Below are positions 8,120 through 17,795 of a DNA stretch of 64,000 nucleotides, one piece after another (position 1 is the first letter of the stretch; each line of letters opens with the position of its first letter). Made by a program: the position numbers and the translations under genes. The DNA is taken from assembly GCF_002157895.1 (NCBI RefSeq), contig NZ_CP021377.1:2976001-3040000 (forward strand), in the 5' to 3' direction. The notes under the pieces are model-generated. The model saw only the letters and a program-made list of their open reading frames with translations. It made no database searches and was not told where the DNA came from. This DNA comes from Oceanisphaera profunda. Lineage in GTDB: Bacteria > Pseudomonadota > Gammaproteobacteria > Enterobacterales > Aeromonadaceae.

Positions 8120-11100
8120 AGGCAGACTCCTTCGGTGGTATTGCTAAGCGTAGGGCTATGGCTAAATAAGGTATCAAGGGCTTCAATTAATGCTTTAGGC
8201 GGCTTATCGTGAAATAAGCCTTGGCTGGGTGCCTGCCAACCCCGTAAAAATACATACACGGCACCGCCCACATGCACGTCGTAGTCATAATCGGGTAAGC
8301 GCGCAGTCAGCTGGCGATGCAAGGCTAAAATATACAGCAGATACTGCACGTCATAGCGGTGCTCAAAAATGGCTTTTTGCATGTTTTCTTGGCTATAACT
8401 GGCGTCATCGGCGCCTAAGTAGTTCGACTTCCAGTCAATCACGTAATAGCGGCCATCTTTCTCGGCCACCAAGTCAATAAAGCCTTTGAGCATGCCATTT
8501 AAAAAGTTGCCTTTAGCTTGGGGGGCGACGGCGTCTTTTACGGTATAGGGGCGTACCAAGTTATCCAGCGCAATGGCATTGACGCTATGCACTTCTATTA
8601 AAAACTCTAATTCTACCGCAATGTGCTGGGGCGTTAACTCGCTTAGCGCAAAGCCGGTGCTCAACCAAGGTTGCAGGATAAAGTCTTTTAGCCAAGTGCT
8701 TAAGGGGGCTGCCAAGGTCTCGATATTGCGCAGTTTACAGCGGCTGGCGAGCATGGCATCTCGGCCGGCATCATCAAGGGCTGCGGCGATAAAACCGGTT
8801 AAAGCTTGGGTGTCGGGGGTGCTGCCTCGGGCCACGGCGGCCCATTCCAGCAAGCCGTGCAAGAAGGTGCCCCACTTAGGGCCACGAGGAAACAGGTGCA
8901 TAAAATCATGGCTGGCCTGCTGCTCGGTACTGTGGGAGGCTAACGCGGTGTCACCGCCACCGGTTTGGCTAAGCTCCAGCAGCTGATCTTCTTGGGCGCT
9001 GGTAGGCTCATTAGGCTGCAGGTTATGCTTTTGATCGTTATCGTATTTTTGACCACCAAATTGTAGCGCCGAATAACTGGCAATCCACCAGTTACTTAAG
9101 TTGCCTAAATTGGGGGCGGGGCGTGCATCTTCGAGGGGTAGCTCTGCCAGCTTGGGTGCGGGCACATTGACGGCCTCAGGCGCAGACACTAAAGAAATGG
9201 CCGGATGCTCGGCCAAGGTGCTCAAGGCTTGCCACACCGCATCGGCATCTTTAAATTTTTTCCCGCCATTGAGCACATGGCCCAGCGCCGATCTTTCTAG
9301 CTGTGGATTTTTAGTGGTGCCCAAGGGTGCCACGCCCAACCAGAGTGCATGACTGGCGCGAGTGAGCGCCACATACAATAAGCGTAAGTCTTCTTTAATG
9401 CGTTCGTCGTTAGCCTCATCCCAGGCTTTTGGGAAGCGTTTATTATCGGAGACTTCGGTGTAGCTTCCGGTATCTCTGTGATAGGGCACTTGCTTTTGCT
9501 TGCCGTCAATATTTCGCCAACCACTGATAAACGGCAACAGCACCAGCGGAAATTCCAAGCCTTTAGACTTATGGATGGTGATAATTTTAACTCGGCGCGC
9601 ATCGCTTTCTAAGCGCAATAACAGCTGCTGATCGTCTTTACCTAAATGCTCGTGGAGGTGGCGAATAAGGGCATGCTCGCCGTCGATTTGGCTGGCGGTT
9701 TGCTGTAACCATTCCCCCAAATGCAAGAGGTTGGTCAGGCTGCGCTCGCCTTTAGGTTGGCTTAATAGCCGCGCCGGCAGCTGATAGTGGGCCATCAGTC
9801 GTTGCAGCATCACCAACACTCCTTGGCGGCGCCAAATGCGCTGCCAACGGCTAAATTGCTGCATTTGCGCTTCCCACGCCAGCTCATCAATTTGCCAATG
9901 GGCCAGTTGGCTAATTGATAAGCCCAAGGTGCAGGTGCCTAAGGCCGCTTTGACTAATCGCTCATCGCTGGGCTCGGCACAGGCGCGCAGCCAATGCAGT
10001 AAGTCGGCGGCCTCTGAGCTGGCTAATAAGGCTTCGCGGTCCGATAAGAACACGCTGGGTATGCGCAGTTTATTCAGGGCATCGGTGATCAGAGCGGCTT
10101 CGCTGCTGGTTCTAACCAAAATGGCAATGTCGGCGGGGGCTAATACCTGCTCTACTCCGTGCTCACCAAAACCGGCCTGGCCGAGGGCGGCGTTATTTAA
10201 CCATTCGCTGATCTGACTGGCCGCCACGTCGGCGGCGCGTTGGCGAAATAGCCCCATACTCAAGGGCGTATTATCAGTCTCATCGGCAAAATACCACAGC
10301 GTCATGGGTGCCACCGCCGCTTGCTCTGCTGACGCTTGATTAAGAAACAGCTGTTGTGCTCGGCCTTGGGCTTCTACTGCAATAAAGGGAATCGGGTTTG
10401 CTGTGTCTGGGCTATGTTGATAGCGAAAAGCGGCCTGAGGCTGTTGTTCGGCGTAAGTAAAAAAAGCATTACAGGCGTCCACCACCCCTTGAGTAGAGCG
10501 AAAGTTTTTCTTTAAGGTGTAATGGCGGCCTGCGGTAGCGCTACGTACTTGTAAGTAGGTATGAATATCGGCACCGCGAAAGCTATAGATCGACTGTTTA
10601 GGGTCGCCGATCATAAATAGTCCCTGATCGTCAGCGGTATTGGCTACCTGATAAATGCGGTCAAAAATATTGAATTGAATGGGGTCGGTATCTTGAAACT
10701 CATCAATCATGGCGATGGGAAAATTACGGCGCAATGTGGCAGCCAAGGCATAAGCATGATCACCGGCAAGTTCAGGATCCAGCGCCTGTTCAAGCTGCAC
10801 TAATAAGTCATCAAAGCCCATTTGTGCGCTTTGCTGCATGCGCTTTTGAAATTCATTTTTCACCCACAGTGTCGCCTCCGCCAAAATGGCCACATTAATG
10901 GGCAACTCGGGTTGTTGGTCGGCGTGGCGCAGCGCGTTTAACTCGCCAACCAGCTCAAAGGCACGCCACGGCGCCAATTGTTGAATGGCGGCAGTTTTAT
11001 TAATCCTTAACGCTCCCGGAGCAAAGTGGCACAACTTAGTGGGCTCAGAGCCTTGGTTATGTAGCCAGTCGGCTATTTCTACTAATAAGGCCGGGAACTT

Positions 11101-11973
11101 GGCCGCCGGAAAGGAGCTTTTATTGAGCCCTGGTTGCAGGGCCAATAGGTGTTCTTGAATGTCTGGCCAGTTATCCGCCCAGGCGGCGCGCACCTCGGCC
11201 AGCTTGTGCTCCACCGCGGTCTGATAATTCGCCCATTCCTGTAGGTTTGCCTCTAATAATGGGGACTCGGCCTGCAGTGGCTGACCAATAAAGCTAATGC
11301 CTTGGCTGGTGGGCTTAATTAAGTTACGCAACGCCGACTCTAGGGCACTGGGCGAGGAAAAAGCGGTAAGCACCTCGCGGGCTTGGGCGCTGTTCAGCCG
11401 GTAAAAATGCACCCGCCAATAGTCTTCCACCACTTCAGTTAACAGTGCGCTGCTGTCGGTGACCAGCTCCCGATTAAACAGGCCTCGGGTATCAAAGGTG
11501 TGCTCCACCAACATGCGATTACACCAGCTGTGAATAGTCGACACACTGGCTTCGTCCATGCTTTCGGCGGCCATTTGTAAACGCCAGGCACAACGGGGCC
11601 ATTCAGGTTCAGGGTAATCTTGGCGCAGGGTGGCTAACAGCGCATCATCCATCAGCTCGGGCAGTTTAAAGTAGTCGGCGGCATCCACTAAACGGGCGCG
11701 AATACGGTCGCGCAACTCGCCGGCGGCCAGATCGGTAAAGGTCACCACTAAAATTTCTTTTGGGGTGAGTGGGCGCTCAAAGCCACACTGATTATTGCCT
11801 TGGCCTAAAATCAGTCGCACATAGAGCAGGGCCAAGGTAAAGGTTTTACCGGTGCCGGCACTGGCTTCAATTAAGCGACTGCCAAACAAAGGAAAAGTCA
11901 GCGGATCAAGCTGGGTGACAGATGTTTGCTCTCCCAGAGGCTGCGCAACCTGGGATGTTTGTAGTGCACTCAT
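8116..11973 (-). CDS. recB: RecBCD exonuclease V, RecB subunit (3'-5' helicase/nuclease)
   Basis: A 1285-residue SF1A helicase fused to a RecB-type nuclease. The Walker A motif ASAGTGKTF is at 37-45, the Walker B region reads AMIDEFQDTDPIQ, and motif VI is RLLYVALTRAS. The nuclease site is complete: GFIDLV with D1167 and VIDWKSN with D1180 and K1182, spaced as in E. coli RecB (D1067, D1080, K1082). Length is about 100 residues above E. coli RecB. The ATG overlaps the recC stop (ATGA), and its own stop overlaps the recD start. All catalytic residues I can check are present, so the enzyme should be active. Confidence 0.96.
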   Translation of the reverse strand: MSALQTSQVAQPLGEQTSVTQLDPLTFPLFGSRLIEASAGTGKTFTLALLYVRLILGQGNNQCGFERPLTPKEILVVTFTDLAAGELRDRIRARLVDAADYFKLPELMDDALLATLRQDYPEPEWPRCAWRLQMAAESMDEASVSTIHSWCNRMLVEHTFDTRGLFNRELVTDSSALLTEVVEDYWRVHFYRLNSAQAREVLTAFSSPSALESALRNLIKPTSQGISFIGQPLQAESPLLEANLQEWANYQTAVEHKLAEVRAAWADNWPDIQEHLLALQPGLNKSSFPAAKFPALLVEIADWLHNQGSEPTKLCHFAPGALRINKTAAIQQLAPWRAFELVGELNALRHADQQPELPINVAILAEATLWVKNEFQKRMQQSAQMGFDDLLVQLEQALDPELAGDHAYALAATLRRNFPIAMIDEFQDTDPIQFNIFDRIYQVANTADDQGLFMIGDPKQSIYSFRGADIHTYLQVRSATAGRHYTLKKNFRSTQGVVDACNAFFTYAEQQPQAAFRYQHSPDTANPIPFIAVEAQGRAQQLFLNQASAEQAAVAPMTLWYFADETDNTPLSMGLFRQRAADVAASQISEWLNNAALGQAGFGEHGVEQVLAPADIAILVRTSSEAALITDALNKLRIPSVFLSDREALLASSEAADLLHWLRACAEPSDERLVKAALGTCTLGLSISQLAHWQIDELAWEAQMQQFSRWQRIWRRQGVLVMLQRLMAHYQLPARLLSQPKGERSLTNLLHLGEWLQQTASQIDGEHALIRHLHEHLGKDDQQLLLRLESDARRVKIITIHKSKGLEFPLVLLPFISGWRNIDGKQKQVPYHRDTGSYTEVSDNKRFPKAWDEANDERIKEDLRLLYVALTRASHALWLGVAPLGTTKNPQLERSALGHVLNGGKKFKDADAVWQALSTLAEHPAISLVSAPEAVNVPAPKLAELPLEDARPAPNLGNLSNWWIASYSALQFGGQKYDNDQKHNLQPNEPTSAQEDQLLELSQTGGGDTALASHSTEQQASHDFMHLFPRGPKWGTFLHGLLEWAAVARGSTPDTQALTGFIAAALDDAGRDAMLASRCKLRNIETLAAPLSTWLKDFILQPWLSTGFALSELTPQHIAVELEFLIEVHSVNAIALDNLVRPYTVKDAVAPQAKGNFLNGMLKGFIDLVAEKDGRYYVIDWKSNYLGADDASYSQENMQKAIFEHRYDVQYLLYILALHRQLTARLPDYDYDVHVGGAVYVFLRGWQAPSQGLFHDKPPKALIEALDTLFSHSPTLSNTTEGVCL

Positions 11974-14900
11974 TGGGTGGCCTCCACTAGGGGGTGATAG
12001 ACTAACTTGGCAAAATCCATAAAACGCGAGTCCTGAGTTAAACGCTCGTAATCGGGCCAGTATTGCTGCAAGGGCGGTGTCTCGGCCAGCTCCCCTTGGT
12101 TGGCGTATTGCTCGGTGCTGTGACCGCCTTCATAAACCTCTTGTGGCTTGGCCGAAGCCACCAGCGTGGCAAACGCCGTCTTGCAGGGCAGGGGCAGCAA
12201 TTGATCCATGCCTGCTTGATAGGCGGACAAGATATCGAGTAACAGTGCTTGGGCGGCCTCGGCGGCCATGGCTGGCAGCACTAAGTGGGTGGCAGGGCCT
12301 AAGAGATGGGTGGCGACGGGCTGGCGCAATTGAGCAAACAGATGAACCGGCCACTGGCGTACTAAATTGTAATATTTAATGCTGTTGCCGATATGTAAGT
12401 TGCTGGCTTGCATGATCAGTCGTACATAGTCGCCCTCGCCATTATGACGAATATCCGCCACGCCATCGCTAAGCTGCAGCTCACCAAGCTGCAGCTGTTG
12501 CACCTCTATGGCTAAGTGCAGAGGATAGGCGGCTAATAATTGCTGATATTCGCTAAGCGGCGTGGTTAGCTCGTCGGTCAGCGCGGCTTGTACTAGGGTC
12601 GCAAAGGGTGCCATGGGCAGGCTGCCGGCTCGCTGCAAACTGGCCAAACCGTCGGTTAAGCTGTCGGCAATCACTAATTGCGGCTGCTGGGTTAACTGCT
12701 GGGTTACCCGTTGAATAAGCTGCTGCCTTAAACTCCAACTATCGAGCCCGTTAACACTAAATAGCTCGTTATCTTCCATCTCTTGGTCGTTATCAAACCA
12801 TTGAATGCCCAGGCGATGTTGGTAAAAGTACATGGAGGGGGTGCGTAAGAAACGTCCCAGATCAACCAAGGTAATGGCCGCTTCGGGCTGCCAAGGCGCC
12901 AGTTCGGTTAATACCGCATGGGCTTGGGGTTCAAGCTGCACTGCTTGCGCCGTGCGCTGATGCAATGCCCGCCATTCGCGGGCATAGGTAAACAGCCGCG
13001 GGTCTCGGTCTTGCTCAAAATAGCGTTGGCTAAAGGGCTGTAAGGGGTGCTCTGTGGTGAGCGCGGCTAATAGATCTTGAGGTGGTTCAGCGTGCTCAAC
13101 ATGCTCAGTATGTTCGGTATTAGCCATCAGCTGCCAACCGGCCTTAATATGATCGCGCAATTGACTGACGATCACCGACGGCGGCCGCTCGGTATTATCG
13201 CGAATATCTCGGCCAATCCAGCTCACCACCAAGCGTTGACGGGTGGAGAGCAGCGCTTCTAAAAATAAGTAACGGTCATCTTCACGGCGCGATCTATCGC
13301 CGGGGCGATAGTCGAGGGCCATTAAGTCGAAGTCGGCAGGGCGCACATTACGCGGATAATCCCCATCGTTCATGCCCAGCAGCCACAACTGCTGAAAGGG
13401 AATGGCGCGCATCGGCATTAAGGTGGCAAAGTTAATCGAGCCGCCCAAAAACTTCTGGGTGAGGCTGGGTTGATCCAGGCCATTTAATAGCTCTTCACGC
13501 ACTACCTCAATCGGCAATAACTCCTCACAGAGACCGCCTTCTTGCCAAGCGGCTTGCAGGTTTTCTAGCTGCATTTCTAAGTTAGTGACCGCCCAGTTAT
13601 CCGCCGCACTGGTCTCGACAAAAAAGTCCGCCATTAGGCTTTCAATCAGGCTTAACCAGCTGGCCGGCGTGTGCTCGACTAACAGTTGCTGCTGGGCCTG
13701 TTGCAGGGCATCTAATAATAACGCCAAGGGGCCAACCAGTGCCGCTTCTAACCCCGCTACTTCTTGGTAGGGCTCTATGCCTTGCCAGCTTGCGTGGTTG
13801 CCCACCGCAAAGCCAAGTAACATGCGTTGTAAACCAAATAGCCAGGTGTTTTGTTCTAGAGCAGGCAGCTGTAATTGCTGGCGCTGGGCACCGTTTAATC
13901 CCCAACGAATATTGGCACCGTGGATCCAATGACGCAGCGTGGGCAAGTCGGCTTCAGCAATGCCAAAGCGCTCGCGCAGGGCCGGCGTATCTAATAGATC
14001 AGACAGCTCGCTCACGGTAAAACGCGATTGCGGCAAGTGCAGCAATTTTTCTAAGGCAATCAACAGCGTATTTTGACTACGCTGGCTTTGGTCTGAAATA
14101 TGAAAAGGTAAATAGCGCTGATCCCGTGGCGCGTCGCTGTCGTCATTGCTGGAAAGATAACGGCCAAACACCGCTTGAATATGCGGCGCATAAATATTGA
14201 TATCCGGCACCATCACCAGAATATCTCGCGGATTTAATATCTCACCCTTGGCCTTCGCCTCGGCAAAGCTGGCTAAGAGTTGGTCGTGTAAAATCTCTAC
14301 TTCTCGCTGAGGGCTGTGAGCCGCCATAAATTGCAGGCTGTTATCGAGCTTAGGGTCAATCACACTGTGCCGAGCTTGACGCTCCGCCAGTGGGCATAAA
14401 TTAAGAATATCCGACTGCAATTGATGCAACAGGCAGCCGTCGCCCGGCTCGCTAAATAAGTCTATTTTTTGCTGATTAAAGTGCTGGCGATAGCTATCCG
14501 GTTGGTCGTGCTCATCGAGCAGGTGTAAGAAATCTCGACCTTGTTTCCCCCAAGAGGCCAACAGCGGATGGCCATAAGCATGCAAGTCTTCGAGATTTAA
14601 ATTAGCCGGCGTTTTACGCTCGGCAATGCGCCGATATTCGCGCTTTAACAGCGCCTTGCCCTCAATTAAATCCCCCCAGTAATGCTGGCTGGGGTTGGTG
14701 GCAAAAATCATCACTTGGGTAAACTTGGCGATGGCCTGTAATAGCTCCAAGGTTTGGCGGGGTAAAGAAGCAATACTGAATACGATCACCCGGCGCGGTA
14801 AGTCGGCGGGGCGATTTTCTGGAGTGTAGGCTTGGCATTCTTTAATAAACTGTTGATGTACTAAGGCGCGACTGGCCGTAGCCCAGGCGGCATCGGTGTC

Positions 14901-15521
14901 GCTGTTCACCTCTTGATGAATATCTTCACTTAATAGACGCCATAAACAGGCTTGCCAGCGCTGCTCTAAGGCTAAGGGCTGGCGCTGGCCGCTGGCGGTA
15001 ATAATAATATCTTGGCCGGCTTCCCACGCGCTTAACCAATCGGCACGGTACAGCTGATATTGGTCGTAAAGATCCGATAAATTGGCCGCCAATTGATAGC
15101 GTCGCCGTGGGTCTTGATCCGCAGTTAAAAATCCGGCCAGCGGCCCTAGCGCTTCGGCCTGATCTCCAAGGCTTGCTTGCAGGCTGGGCCAATCTCCCAA
15201 CAGCCGATAGATTCGCCACGTTAGCGGTGTTTTATCAAACGGTGAGCTGGTAGGCAGCTCGGCAAACACCGAGCGATAGGCCTGCCAAATAAAGCGCCCC
15301 GGCAACTGCACATTAAGTGCCGCCGCTATGCCTCGCCCTTGAGGATTAGTGGCCAAGGCCATTTTGAGCCACTGGGCCATGCCGTTACTTTGCACCAAGA
15401 TGCATTCATCTTCTAAGGGCCTAAGGGGATGCTGGGCAAGCCAGTGCACGGCCACTTCCCGCAGGTCTTCTAAGCGGTTGCCTTGCAATACCATAAAGCC
15501 CGGAGATAAAGGCGCAAGCAT
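11970..15521 (-). CDS. recC: RecBCD exonuclease V, RecC subunit
   Basis: A 1183-residue subunit that splits the duplex and scans for Chi. The N-terminus FMVLQGNRLEDL and the following VQSNGMAQWLKMALA are typical of RecC. The frame is open a further 31 codons upstream, but the ATG at 15521 is preceded by AAGGAA at good spacing and matches where family members begin, so it is preferred. The gene follows the WYL regulator by about 120 bp and couples to recB through an ATGA overlap. No ptrA lies between recC and recB, unlike E. coli. Chi specificity cannot be deduced here. Confidence 0.95.
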   Translation of the reverse strand: MLAPLSPGFMVLQGNRLEDLREVAVHWLAQHPLRPLEDECILVQSNGMAQWLKMALATNPQGRGIAAALNVQLPGRFIWQAYRSVFAELPTSSPFDKTPLTWRIYRLLGDWPSLQASLGDQAEALGPLAGFLTADQDPRRRYQLAANLSDLYDQYQLYRADWLSAWEAGQDIIITASGQRQPLALEQRWQACLWRLLSEDIHQEVNSDTDAAWATASRALVHQQFIKECQAYTPENRPADLPRRVIVFSIASLPRQTLELLQAIAKFTQVMIFATNPSQHYWGDLIEGKALLKREYRRIAERKTPANLNLEDLHAYGHPLLASWGKQGRDFLHLLDEHDQPDSYRQHFNQQKIDLFSEPGDGCLLHQLQSDILNLCPLAERQARHSVIDPKLDNSLQFMAAHSPQREVEILHDQLLASFAEAKAKGEILNPRDILVMVPDINIYAPHIQAVFGRYLSSNDDSDAPRDQRYLPFHISDQSQRSQNTLLIALEKLLHLPQSRFTVSELSDLLDTPALRERFGIAEADLPTLRHWIHGANIRWGLNGAQRQQLQLPALEQNTWLFGLQRMLLGFAVGNHASWQGIEPYQEVAGLEAALVGPLALLLDALQQAQQQLLVEHTPASWLSLIESLMADFFVETSAADNWAVTNLEMQLENLQAAWQEGGLCEELLPIEVVREELLNGLDQPSLTQKFLGGSINFATLMPMRAIPFQQLWLLGMNDGDYPRNVRPADFDLMALDYRPGDRSRREDDRYLFLEALLSTRQRLVVSWIGRDIRDNTERPPSVIVSQLRDHIKAGWQLMANTEHTEHVEHAEPPQDLLAALTTEHPLQPFSQRYFEQDRDPRLFTYAREWRALHQRTAQAVQLEPQAHAVLTELAPWQPEAAITLVDLGRFLRTPSMYFYQHRLGIQWFDNDQEMEDNELFSVNGLDSWSLRQQLIQRVTQQLTQQPQLVIADSLTDGLASLQRAGSLPMAPFATLVQAALTDELTTPLSEYQQLLAAYPLHLAIEVQQLQLGELQLSDGVADIRHNGEGDYVRLIMQASNLHIGNSIKYYNLVRQWPVHLFAQLRQPVATHLLGPATHLVLPAMAAEAAQALLLDILSAYQAGMDQLLPLPCKTAFATLVASAKPQEVYEGGHSTEQYANQGELAETPPLQQYWPDYERLTQDSRFMDFAKLVYHPLVEATQ

Positions 15522-15642
15522 AAACGGTTCCTTATTTTTTGAATAACCAGTAGGCCTGGGCGGCGATAAGCCTAAAGCCGTAAGCGGTAAGTGAAAGATA
15601 AAAATCAGCGCCAAGGGGCCAGAGTGGTAAACATTGGTCGCT

Positions 15643-16587
15643 TTAGTCGGCGTTAAAGCCGGGGGCGAGCACCATGGACTCCACGGCTAATAACTCATGG
15701 CGGTTAGCCAAATAAAGCGAGTGCTCAACCGGTGATAATACCGCCTGTAAAGACGCATCCACCCGCAGCGTTCGCAATACAAATCCGGCCAGAGCCTTGC
15801 GGGTGCTGATATTACACACCGGTTTATCAACCAGTCCTAAGTCCAGTTTTAGCGCGTCGGGATTGGCATGCTTAGGGTGTGGCATTAAAGTGAGCGTCAC
15901 GTATTGCTGCCAGTCGAGATCGACGGGCACTGCGCTGTTAGCACCAATTTTATCTGCATCTACTGGGCTGGCGCTAAATACTCGGCTAAAGCGAAACACC
16001 CGAAAATCAGCCTCATTCACATCATAGCCACGAACATACCAAGCATCTGCCGCCTCAAAAATGGCCAAGGGGTACACGCATCGCACTTTACGCTGAGAGC
16101 TGGCCGAGTAGTAATCAATATCTATCGGCTTCCCTAACGTGAGGGCCGCGGTTATTTGGCGCACTATGGCTACCGTTAAATTACTCGATAGCGTGGGCAG
16201 TTGCGATAATTCGGATTCTCGTGCCTCACCAATAAAGCGCTCAATTTTGCCATGGGCGATAAAATTGAGTGCATCTCGTACCTGATGGCTAAACGCCGGC
16301 ACAAAATCATCTGCCGCAAAGTAGGTTTTTAAACTGGCATCGTAATTGACGCGGTCGGGAAATTGCTCACGGTATTCAGACAGCGCCCGAGAAGTGGTGG
16401 CCACACTGATCTCGCCATGCAGCATTAAGTCTGCTCGGCGCAGTCGGCCGAAAAAAGCCAGATGAAAGTCGATGATAGTGAGGTGTTTTAGGGATGCGCT
16501 ATTCAATGCAATCTCTTTGTTGGCCCTTACCTTTAGGCTCTTTCCTTTAGGTAAGGGCGTCAGTGCGAATAAAAATATTATGGCCAA
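15643..16587 (-). CDS. WYL-domain transcriptional regulator upstream of recCBD
   Basis: A protein of up to 314 residues. The N-terminal third (LTIIDFHLAFFGRLRRADLM, ISVATTSRALSEYRE) looks like a winged helix, the middle is a linker, and a WYL domain follows (IDIDYYSASSQRKVRCVYPL, then AWYVRGYD and FRVFRFSRV). A C-terminal WCX-like extension completes it. WYL proteins bind nucleic acid or nucleotide signals and regulate DNA repair and phage-defence genes (PafBC, BrxR, CapW families). It runs in the same direction as recC, about 120 bp upstream, and may share its transcript. The start is uncertain: TTG at 16506 has AAAGAG upstream and would shorten the protein by 27 residues. Confidence 0.8.
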   Translation of the reverse strand: MAIIFLFALTPLPKGKSLKVRANKEIALNSASLKHLTIIDFHLAFFGRLRRADLMLHGEISVATTSRALSEYREQFPDRVNYDASLKTYFAADDFVPAFSHQVRDALNFIAHGKIERFIGEARESELSQLPTLSSNLTVAIVRQITAALTLGKPIDIDYYSASSQRKVRCVYPLAIFEAADAWYVRGYDVNEADFRVFRFSRVFSASPVDADKIGANSAVPVDLDWQQYVTLTLMPHPKHANPDALKLDLGLVDKPVCNISTRKALAGFVLRTLRVDASLQAVLSPVEHSLYLANRHELLAVESMVLAPGFNAD

Positions 16588-17008
16588 TTAAACACTAAGT
16601 TATCGGTCAATGCCATCTTGAATGGTGTTGATTAACTAGAGCTTTACGAATCAAATGACACGTGTATATTGGCATTTAAGGTTTCAAAAGGGTCTTTGTG
16701 TGAGCGGGCAAAACGGCACCACTCAACTCGCTGGCCGCTTGGTATTCAGTAGCAATTCCGACGGGCTGAAGTTTACCTGCAATAATGCATTGATGACTCC
16801 TCCTTAAAGTAATGGTGTTGATTGGTTTTTGTACAGCGTTATATTGGGTTTATAGTAGAATCGAGTCGAGCCAAGATTAAGTCATAAAAAATTGCTCTGA
16901 TTAATTAAGCGGCGAGTTAAAAATTAGTATTCTAATGCTGATTTGGTAATATGTTGTTATTAACTTGTTCAACACAATTATTAAGCTACTAAAGAGTGCT
17001 AATAGACT
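16588..17008. other. Intergenic region between divergent WYL and cold-shock genes
   Basis: About 420 bp, becoming AT-rich towards the cold-shock gene. It holds a candidate promoter (16818-16845). A short minus-strand stretch around 16624-16740 translates to a coding-like peptide (VEWCRFARSHKDPFE) closed by stops. I do not recognise it, and it may be a gene relic. Confidence 0.4.
16818..16845 (+). promoter_or_regulatory. Candidate sigma70 promoter of the cold-shock domain gene
   Basis: A TTGATT -35 box (16818-16823) lies 16 bp from a TATATT -10 box (16840-16845). Transcription from here would give a leader of about 155 nt, comparable to the long leaders of cspA-type mRNAs. Confidence 0.4.
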
Positions 17009-17689
17009 ATGGAAGGTAAAGTTTTTCAGTGGAAAGATGATAAAGGATTTGGTTTTATTCAGCCTAGTGATGGCTCTGAGCGACTGTTTTTTCATATTTC
17101 TAGCGTAAAAAATCAGTCCAATAGACCTCAAGTGGGAGATGTTGTTTTTTATGAGGCTGAGCGCGATACACAAAATAGATTAAAAGCAACCAGTGTTATA
17201 ATTGGTGACAGTAAAGATTCTGCGGCATTTACCCCGCGCTATATTAAGACCTCGTCGCCCAAGAAAGGTGTTTTTGACTACCTGTTAGTGTTCACTATGT
17301 TCGCCTCTCTCAGTTTTGTTAGTTACCAATATTATCTCAGTAATGAGCTTGGTGATATTTGGTATTATGGTTTGCCTGCTGTGGTGGCTTTCTTACTTTT
17401 TAATAAGCAAAAGCAGCCTAAAGAAAAACACTTTAACTGCACGGGTTGCCACACAGTGGCCGAGTATGATCCTAGAACACTATCGGCGTGGAACGCGGGT
17501 TTTACACAACTTTACTGCAGGCAATGCCATATAAAATGGCTGAAAAATAAACCTAAATACGCGACTCAGCCAGAATATAATAGTTCTATCAGCAAGTCTG
17601 GCAGCAGCTCAGGTTGTTTAGGAATGCTGCTGGTATTGGTCTTTTTACCCATTGTCACCAGTGTGGGCTTATATCACTGGCTTATTTAA
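17009..17689 (+). CDS. Cold-shock domain protein fused to membrane helices and a zinc ribbon
   Basis: A 226-residue protein. Residues 1-66 are a cold-shock OB fold with the RNP-like motifs KGFGFIQP and LFFHISS. Then come a polar linker, one or two hydrophobic helices (about 88-130), a Cys4-type ribbon (CTGCHTVAEYDP ... YCRQCH, roughly 145-172), a Ser/Gly-rich stretch, and a final membrane helix (CLGMLLVLVFLPIVTSVGLY). CSD plus DUF1294-type membrane proteins are known, but the zinc ribbon between the membrane segments is less usual. It probably places a nucleic-acid-binding domain at the inner membrane; function unknown. No operon partner is evident. Confidence 0.8.
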   Translation: MEGKVFQWKDDKGFGFIQPSDGSERLFFHISSVKNQSNRPQVGDVVFYEAERDTQNRLKATSVIIGDSKDSAAFTPRYIKTSSPKKGVFDYLLVFTMFASLSFVSYQYYLSNELGDIWYYGLPAVVAFLLFNKQKQPKEKHFNCTGCHTVAEYDPRTLSAWNAGFTQLYCRQCHIKWLKNKPKYATQPEYNSSISKSGSSSGCLGMLLVLVFLPIVTSVGLYHWLI

Positions 17690-17795
17690 TCTAGCTTTAG
17701 CATTGGCACAAATCAGTACATTGTATGTTGGTAAGCCAAGTGCCACTAAACTAAGCCTAACCTGTGACTGTCTGTGATAATCCGGTGTGAGGTAA

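Noticed and set aside
15522-15614. 31-codon N-terminal extension of RecC
   Set aside because: ATG at 15521 has an AAGGAA ribosome site and matches the family start.
16624-16740. Minus-strand coding-like stretch with VEWCRFARSHKDPFE
   Set aside because: About 33 codons between stops, no start or family recognised; possibly a gene relic but not supportable as a gene.
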